Shown piece by piece: positions 11,055-20,500 of a stretch of 64,000 bases of DNA. Position 1 is the stretch's first letter. The number at the start of each line of letters is the position of its first letter. Both the position numbers and the translations under genes were made by a program. Origin of the DNA: Cristatella mucedo (lineage: Eukaryota; Bryozoa; Phylactolaemata; Cristatellidae); the NCBI GenBank assembly GCA_009760855.2, contig WPIO01000140.1, positions 556,001 to 620,000 of the forward strand, given 5' to 3'. Under the pieces are notes generated by a model. It was not told where the DNA came from. It worked only from the letters and a program-made list of their open reading frames with translations, and did not search any database.

Positions 11055-14000
11055 CCACGCTGAACCTAGAATGCAGTTCTAGAATGAGAATGAGAACCTA
11101 GAATGCAGTTTATGTAGTAAGCAAATCCACTCCGTAGCTCCGATGAGTTACTCTTTCTCCATAAGCTGCTGATTAGATGAAGCCGTTCTTCTCCTTCCCG
11201 CAAGCCACGGATAATCACAGAGCAGGATGTCTGGTGTGGCCATCATCACGTATGACGACGGTGTTCTTCTTGCTGCATTTACTTGCGCTGGACTGGTTTC
11301 TTTACTTGTTTCGGGCTTTGTGTTCCGTGAGATGCACTCGTGTAGCTGGCATCGAGCACGGTCGCAAGCACGTGCATACAGCTCTCCAAGCATGTAGCTT
11401 GCTGCCTGCTCAAACATTGTACACAATAATCCACTCTGCTGGCATCTTGCGTTTTTTTTTAAAGAATTAGCATAGACCGCTTGTGCAGCTGTCGGCTTGG
11501 CATGCCCTTTAAATATAAAATAAATATAATTCATTTCTATAGTGCCCTAAGAGAACTTAATCTCTATTCGGGTGCTTCACATATGCCTCGGGGCTAGAGC
11601 CCACGACCTCAGCCAGACCTTAGTCGAGCAGCTTTACCTCTTTCATCCAATTAACCCCCATGGCAAAACTGCATGCTGCTGCCGGCTTCACGAAAACCTT
11701 TCGATTAGGGGGCGGCATGTGATTTCTCGGAGGACTAGTTCGCGTTTCAGTGCACTGCATTTGTATCTACATAGAAGCCCGATGCCTGCTTACCAGACTG
11801 ATGACGTTCTCTAATGTCGGATTTGTCGGACTATTTCAAAAGTACCTTTTGATCAGTGGGCTTAGTCAAAGCATGTGCTATTTGTTTTGAGTTAAAAACA
11901 CCAAGTCAGCACCCGTGCTCGCTGTACATTGGCACTCCAACAGCAGGACAAGCTCGAAGGAGGGGGTGTAGTTTTGCCTAGATCAAATTCGAAAGGCGTT
12001 TTCTGCATTTTTCGTGCCTTTTAAGCTGCTGCACAGCTGAAGTTGAAAATGCTCTGCAGTGTCACTTCGAATGCCAGTGGCGATTGTGTTGCAGGGACAG
12101 TTGCTTGAGGGGTTGGCGGCTCATGGCCATTATGACCTGCTGGCACGACTGCTCGAACACGCTGAGGCCATACCTTCTGAATCACTTGGAGACAAACGCT
12201 CACGATGAGACGCGTGCTTACCATTCTGAGGCGGCAGTCTGCCTGAACAATCTGCGCAAGACATGCAAATACGGAGGCCGGCACAACGTGCCTGGCGCTG
12301 ACGAGATTGAGGCTCTGACGGTGAGTTCTGCTTTCGGTTGAACTTGAGACTAGTTGCTTGTGCCACTTCAGCTGCATTTACTCTGCGACCCTTGAGAGTG
12401 GCTAGACAGAGGTGACGTTTTTACCAAAATGCACACCCTGGGCAGATCTGAGATCCAGCCTGTTGAGATGGGCAGAGACGGGATTACTGCATCTGCCAAG
12501 CATTCGTCGATTAAGGTCTTTTAAAAAGGAGCGAAGAGTTGGATGGACTTAGGCCGTTTTCTTATGCTTAGCTTAGCTTCTAGAGACATTTGTTCGACCC
12601 CCAAGGATGGCACGATATGTCACTCTTTCAATAATACTTAAATAATCAAATAACACTTCACTGGATCTTAGTGCTATGTTTATTCAGTTGACCGTTCAGC
12701 CACATCTCAGACGGAAGGTCATCCATTGCTTTAGATGTGCTGTACATAGGTGAACCGTAATGGCTCACTAGGTAAGGCAGTTGCTTTTCATGACCTGGGC
12801 CCCGAGGTCGTGGGTTCGAATCCTGTGGTGGGCGATCCTGTATTGCCACTGCAAGCGGTGGTGATAGCCGTAGAGGCTCTTCTGTCGCTATACAAAAAGA
12901 GGCTGTTAAATCAGCTGGTATTTACTTTACTTTTATTTAAAAGCAACTGGATCACAAAGTACACGATTTGTGCTGAAAAGAAATAATGATAAGATATTTG
13001 CTTAAAGCCTAGGAGAACTGAATCTCTTTCTGGGCTCTTTATTTGTTTATTGTTGTAAATGAAGCGTGTCAATTGGTTAGTTTGGGAGCTTATGATCTGA
13101 AGGTATGGTCTCCATAGCATTTGAGGTTGGTTCGAGGCACAGCTAAACGACTTGAGTCGGGAGAGTAGGTGGTACGATGCCTAGACTGATAAGGAAGTGG
13201 TTCTGATAGCTAGACCGGAGCGAGAGATTGACACAACCTATACGTGAGCAGCACACTATTGCACGTGGAAGACAACTCGCACAGTGTCAGCATGCATAAG
13301 CACACAAAAGACAACGTGCATGCACCTAGCAAATGCTCCCAGGAACGGGTGCGTTTTTAGCATCTTTTTGACGTCTTCAACTCAGGTAGTGTCGTGACGT
13401 GATCCGGACTGAGTTCAGGCTGTATATGCAGGGTCAATACAGGATTTCGGGTTGATTAGAGGTGTAACCGGGTTCTAGGGGTCAAAGGCTGTTTCCCGCC
13501 AAACCCGCCATACTCCGGCCACGCTGCCGTCCGGTTAAACCTCTTAATATTAACGCATGCGCCAACAACAACAGAGCAACTAAACCAGTCTACAGGGAGG
13601 GTCCTATACACAGTACACTACGGGAGCGCAAGACGACGCAGCAAGCGCGAACAAACGTGTTAGTTGGGGTCAGTCGGCTTCTGCAGTCCTGTCGTTGTAC
13701 CGACTCCGAATCCAACAGTACGAGCGTACGCCGTCCAAAACCCGGCTGGCTGAGTAACTGCTGGCTAGTTTGAGTCGACAACCACCACAGTCGTAAGCTT
13801 CCACCGAAAGACGCCACACGAAACGCCACACCGAAAGACAACACACGGGGGGGGGGTCACGAACACGCTACACGGGGAACGTGGTATAAACAAGTCAACA
13901 ACGAGCGAGCTATCCAGCTCCACTCGGGCCTTGGGTACTCGTTCCCTTGCGTGCGTGGCAGCATCGCCGGAGCACGCCTGCACGAATCCAGGTGCATAAC

Positions 14001-17000
14001 TCGGCGAGACCGGGAGCCTCCAACACCACGACTTACTTGGCCAACTTCCCGTACCCAAGAGCCCCGGTGACTTCACGTCACCGCATACATCCGGCCATGC
14101 TGTAGGTCCGACCCCGGCCTAGCCGGTGACCCTAACCCTCACTATAGCCGTCGGGTCCCAGCCAACCGAACCCAGCCTGGGTACAGAGGCACAGCTAAAC
14201 GACTTGAGTCAGAACAACAGGTGCTACGATGGCTAGCCTGATTAGATACTAGTTCGGATAGGTAGGCTGGAGCAAGAGAATGACAAAACCTTGAAATTGA
14301 TACGCTGCTAGATGGGGAGCTAGCGATGCAGTTCAAAGGTGAGAGGCTGAGTAATGTGGCAGCTGCTATGTATCTCTACTAATTAAAGTTAGAAAGTCCC
14401 GGCCATGCCCCAAGATGGCGCCCTTTCGCCAAGCTGCAAGATGGCGCAGCGTTGCTTTCTGCGACGAAACTACCATGACTCAGCAAAGCGAGTCCACAGG
14501 CTGCAGCGAGCTGCTCATACGACAGAAAAGTCTAGCTGAACAGTGTGTCAGTGCCTCATTGGGCTCAGGCCTAAGGATTTGTTTTTTCCAATCAGTTCTA
14601 CCTATAGTTGCTGTATCTGGTAAGCTACAACTTGTTTTGCTTTCGTCTTGTATTTAAGTATTGTATTCTATTGTATTGTACGCCGTGGTTTTTTGGGGCG
14701 TGGCACTGGCGCCGGTAACCGCTGCTGGCTACATCCAGCCGCCGGTCTTGGGCAGGGACAGGTGAAGGGGACTACGAGCTATGCGTGAGCTATCTATGAG
14801 CTATCTATGAACTATCTAGAGGAAGAAGAGCCATTGCTTTGCAGGGCACGGGCCTGCGAAGGTCACTGCCAGGGCGTCGTTCGGGTTCTGTTAGAATACA
14901 ATAAAGTTATTAACGGGCCTCGGTTACAGCACTTGATATATCATGTTCGTGCTCGTCCAAAATAATCAGCTAGGAGTTCAGCTAGGAGTGACCGCAGCAG
15001 CAGCAGCACGTGATCCTGTGAGGGACGCTGGGAGGGAGGCATCAGCAACTTTGGTTAGGTCATTTGGGCGTCTGATCACTGCTTCCACTTCCACGAGCGC
15101 AAATGCATCAAGTCTCGAACAGTTGCTGGTCAATCTTGTTCTGACTTGAGAATGCATTGCATGCATGGCTCGTCCACTCTGCAAATGGCACCGTGTGTGC
15201 ATCTAGAGTTGCAAGTACCGTGCCCAGCTGCTTGCAGCACTTATCAGCAGCTGTGCTACAGTCTTGGATGCAGCAGTAAGCCTGCGGCCATTGCAGGACG
15301 GCCATAGTTCCCGGAAGCAGCTCATCGTCCTGCCTGGAGGCTTGCCGCTCCTCGTGGGCTTGAAGCCGTGCACGGTGAGCTGCTGCTGCTGCTGCTGCTG
15401 CTCGCTTTCGTACAACGCGTGCGGCGTGTACATACTTGGAAGTCGTAAATCGGAATTCGGTTTGTAACCTTTGTATCTGCTCTTCTGTACTTATTGGCCG
15501 ACTGCTCTGTTTCGATTTGCTGCAGGTCGTGCAAGACGTCATCGTGGAGGTATGCAGCCGACTGTCAGTGACCAGCCAAATGGAACAAGAAGAATACACA
15601 CTATTCAGCATAAGCCACGGTAGGTTTTTGCTGGGAAGTTAGTTGTTGCTTAGATGGTTGCAGCAACTCTTCCTCAAATCGTGTGCACTGGCCCAACGAA
15701 GTCGATGAGCTTCACAAATGCCAATAAGCTCTAGGAGTACTCTACAGGTAACGTGTAGCAAGGATGCCTGCAAGGTTCGTAGGTGATAAATAGCCTTGTT
15801 TTTGAGCTTACTCGACGGTGGCTGCTGATCCAGCTGCACGTTCGCTCTCGAACGTATTTGGTCAAGTCTGGCCTAGGAGTCATTATCGATAGGGTAGTCA
15901 CTCCCCGTGTCAGATTAATGGCGACTGATACGGCTAAATGATCCCACCCTGATCAGCTCACGGCACTGATCCTCTTCCAAATGGAAAACATCACCTGCCT
16001 GCGGATGCAGAGGGTACTGCAATCGCAAGAGATCAGGCGACTGCCTCGCCCAAATGTGCAAATGCATGTACCTACTGAGGTCACTGAGATTCTTCTATTC
16101 AACTTCTTTCTCTGTATTGTCAAAAGGTGGTATTATGACCTATTTGGACGAACCGAGTCGGTGGACCATTGCCTTAGGGAAACGATGTTCATACCTTGCT
16201 CTGACTCTCTTAAATTATTTTACTAAAGTCTTCGAGCCGTTGGGCTCGGTATTTTTCGATTTTCAAAATAACTAACTACCAGTCATGTAGAATTTCAAAG
16301 CATTATGATTTGGATTTTGCAACTCTATTGGTTGGAATTTATACACACTTTGACAATGTTTGTTACATATCAGTTTGCCAGTGGCTCATAGCCAAACCCA
16401 ACTCTCATATGATCTCGACACTTTTCATCTGACTGTTTCTCTTCTCCATTATGTGTCCTCAAGCCCATCTCGTGCATCACCTTTGATCACGTGATCACAC
16501 TGTCATTGTGGAGATAATTCCACCGGTAACCGGCAAGGCATCGCCGCTGGTTGTCTCTTTCAGCCAAAGAGTTCTGCCGCCTCAAAAAGACCGACTATGT
16601 CATGGACTTAGTCACCGAGATGACACTCAACAAAAAGGACTATCAGATACTATTTCAGAGGACCAGCTGGTTTTTCCCGCTGCGACTCGAGAACCTGGAC
16701 TTCGTCGATGTCATGTTCAGTCAGGTACAGCGAGCCGACGACTCAAGCTCGCTTGCTAGCCAGAGCAGACTGGCCAAGTCTGACTGCCTGCCTGCCTGCC
16801 TGCCGAGAGTTCGCAGGGCGAGAGCTGTTTCTACTCTCTGCTCTGAGCCTCTGCTCCACACGAGCGAGCAATGCTGCTGCTGCTGCAGCAGCAGCATTGC
16901 TCGCTGCTTGAATCCCGCAAGTCCTGCCGAAGATGAGGCTCGGGTCGGCGTGGCCTCACTCCTTACCTGTAGTTCGAAGCAGCTTCGTTAATGCGGAAAT

Positions 17001-17477
17001 TTCTGGTGCATCATTTCCGGTCTGGCTGCAGCCTGCCGAGGGCTCATCGAGCCACGTGTGACAGGAATCCGGCACAGGCTCTCGCTTCTGACGAATGTTG
17101 TGTCATACTTTTACTTCCGTTGCAGTGCATACCCGACTACATAGATGGCTACCTGCTTATACTGGAGCATGGCACGGTTCCACCACGACTAGTGGTAGGT
17201 ATACTACGTCCATGATTAGCGATTCCGCAGACAGGAAGTGCATGCAAGGCAGCTACGCTAGCCGTGCTTGTGGGGGGGGGCAGTAGCAGCTGTCGCTTGG
17301 GCTGCTGTTTTGGTGTGCAGCTCCCTTTGCCAGCTCAAGCCTTGTTTCAAAGGGCCTAGAAAAATAGCTGTCTTGCATCGTCACCGATAGAAACCCAAGA
17401 ATGAAACACACACACACACACACACACACCTATATATATAGGTGATAGAAACCGATAGAAACCCAAGAATGCTCCCA

Positions 17478-17565
<88 letters not shown>

Positions 17566-20500
17566 TCATTTCGATGGCAATGCATTTGCTTTGTTTCTGG
17601 CATGGTAGTCTTAATGGAGGTTAATAAACTCGAAGGACCGGTCGGCCGTTAGGCTGGCCCTTAGGGCTAAGTGCAGCTGCTACCTTTATGCTGTACTTTG
17701 CCCTCTCCCTACGCTCTGACCCACCACCTGCCACCCAGTAGCAGCTGCTCCTTCACACACCAAGCCATCTACGTGTCACCAAGTAGCAGGGCTCGAACTG
17801 TCCTCTCGAACTTGCTATCAGCCCTAGCGATCAAGGTGGTGTAGGTGGAAGCAGTATATATGGGAGCAGTGTAGGAGAAAGCTGATTAGCCACTCTGCAC
17901 CTCTGACTTTACATCCTCGAGAGTGAAGCATCTAATTGGTGGGTGCCTGAGTCTTTGCAGCAAATGTAAAGCGCCTAGGAAGAGATTGAGTTCTCTGACG
18001 GCACTTTATCAAGTGCATTATTATTGTTATGAGTCTGCATAGTTTTTTGGCAATGAGTCACTGCTTGCCTTTTCAGGGAGAAATCTCACGGCTGGCTGCC
18101 CTCCAGCACCATGCTGCTGGACATGCCCGAGTGCCGTCCATGTAAGTTCTCCTTTTATGTTCGGTTGGCCAACTCTGGTCATTTCATATGTGTATATGCA
18201 TATATAAAAAATAGGTATATATCTGCATGTGAACGTACAGGTGTACATATATGTATACATACTTGTAATTTGTGTCTGCTTCCTGAATCGCCATGCTCAC
18301 CCAAGCAGGGTCGCTTGAAGCCGTTACTTTTGCTCCTGCCTGCAATGGCCGGTCAATTTTGGTGGATCCTAATGCAGCGAATCGTTGCTTGCTTTCCAGC
18401 AAGGAAATAGGCAGGCTTATGCCAGGCAATATCCTCTCACTGCCAGGAATAAAATCTGCTCAGTGGGTGAATGAGGTCCACAGTAAGCTGGCAGAGATAC
18501 GACGAATGTCGTCGCAGCAGTGCAAGATCATCTTTTTGGAGGTGCTTTCTCGTTGGCTTCTCTTTGGCTCCACATTCTTCAATGTTGATGTAAGTAACCA
18601 TCCATCCAGCAGGTGCTCATTAAGCTTGTGTGATATGGGCTACCGGTTCTAGTCTGTCCGTGTCATCATCGCTTGCTGCTTGTGATCAAGCTGCAATGAT
18701 TGGGAACTACTAGTCTCGCAATTATGCCTGACGTTAGTGACTGCAGTTAGCATCAACGAGCACTGTGGTTAGACTTATGGGTAGCTTAGCGGTTAGATTT
18801 GAGAGCACCTGCCTGCTCTGGAAGCACCTGTCGTAGCATTCTCAAACAGCTTCTATATATTTGCTGTCACCATTCTCAAACCTCTGACCGATCTGGTACT
18901 TGATGAATCAAAGCTCTGGTGTATTGTTCCCATGAATGTGGCAGAGGACCGCTGGCTAAGCACCCAGTACATATACTCGGCAATCATCAGACGGACTCTG
19001 AAGTCTATATAAAAGCCTATGAAATGAAGTCATCCCCTGCTAGACATGGCTGCATCCAGGCTTCGACACTTCTTCCACAAAAGCACACTCGGGGAACGCT
19101 TTAGCAATAGATTACATTGCATATAGGTGGCTTCCATAATTCCGATTCTCCCTGCTAATCAGCAGACGTTCCAAACTGAATTCGGCATTCTATACGAGAC
19201 ACTGCAGGAATCTTGCATGCTGACCTGTAGATATGAGCTGGCTCATCGAATTCCATCGACTTCCTTCCTTTCTTGGAGCTTCCTTACTTGGAGCTTTCGT
19301 TTGATACGTTTGTGGTGGTGGGACTATGAAGTAGGCGCTTGAAAAGTTTGCCATAGCAACAAGAAGCTTGCAACTTTCTTCTCGACAATGCACACATGCT
19401 AGATTAACCACGATCGTTTGTAGTGCATTTCCGAAGATAAAGTTAGAGGACCTTGTCTCCTCGCCATAAACAGGGCTGGAGTCCACTTCTTGAAGCCGGC
19501 GACCCACGTGAGTAACTTCCAGCAGATCATGGATCAAAACCCCTGCGCATGCTGGTAGCTGGATGCACTAGTTTTTTGCTGCTTTGTTTTCTCAGCAGGA
19601 TAATTGCCCACGGTGAACCGTATGCGCACGATTAGATGATTGTTAAAATGAGCATACAAATATCCTTTTTCACATTCCTCACCGTTATGGCCAATTATAA
19701 GAAAAGCGGTGGCTTTATCATCGGTATTTGAATGTGAATCCGTGTGACCCTAAATGCCAGTCTCTGACGTCTCGCTAATGTTGTGCCCTTTGCAATATGT
19801 ATAGACTACTACAATGTACTGTCATGCCTAAAATACCAGGGGAGATAAGTTATTGTTTTACTGCACGTTATTCATTTATACGTTTAAGTGCAGTAGGGCT
19901 TATCTTTCAGTTGACCATTTTTATTCTTTAATAGATTGGTCTAACTAACAGATATTACTCCAAGTATTAATCATTTATTAAGTATCTTTAGCATTCTATA
20001 CTTTTACGTCGATTGTTGCCGTGATTTTTCGTGGGTTATTGTTACTTCCACTTGTCTAGTTTCCTAAAATGAAATACTCAAGAGTGACCGTGACGAAGGA
20101 GGGCTCTGTTTTTAGTGTACGTATGCCTTGCCTGATGAGTCTGTCAGTAGGGTTAGTATCCTTATCAGTATAGTGTCCTTAAACTTAGATGTTGGCTACC
20201 GAATTCGTACCGAAAGCCGCTTAGGCTGTGAGTGTGCTATACAAAACTCCCCTGCATAACACCCACACGGTCTTTATGACTTTGTGGAGTTACAGACGGA
20301 GATACACTACATTACATTAAAGATATATGACGTCTTAAAGACATATGACGAAGAGTAGACACTTGCTCAGCTACTTAGTTACACCATCGTATTGCTAAAC
20401 CTACTGGTAATAACATTTATATGGCATCCGAAGAGAGCTTAATCTCCTTACAGGCACTACACATTAGCTGGAAAGGAAGCGTGTCAATTGATTTGTGGTA

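Noticed and set aside
4073-14185. The two GC-rich copies as the LTRs of one element
   Set aside because: The 9 kb between them contains myosin exons rather than retrotransposon genes, and copy 2 has its own separate insertion site in a LINE.
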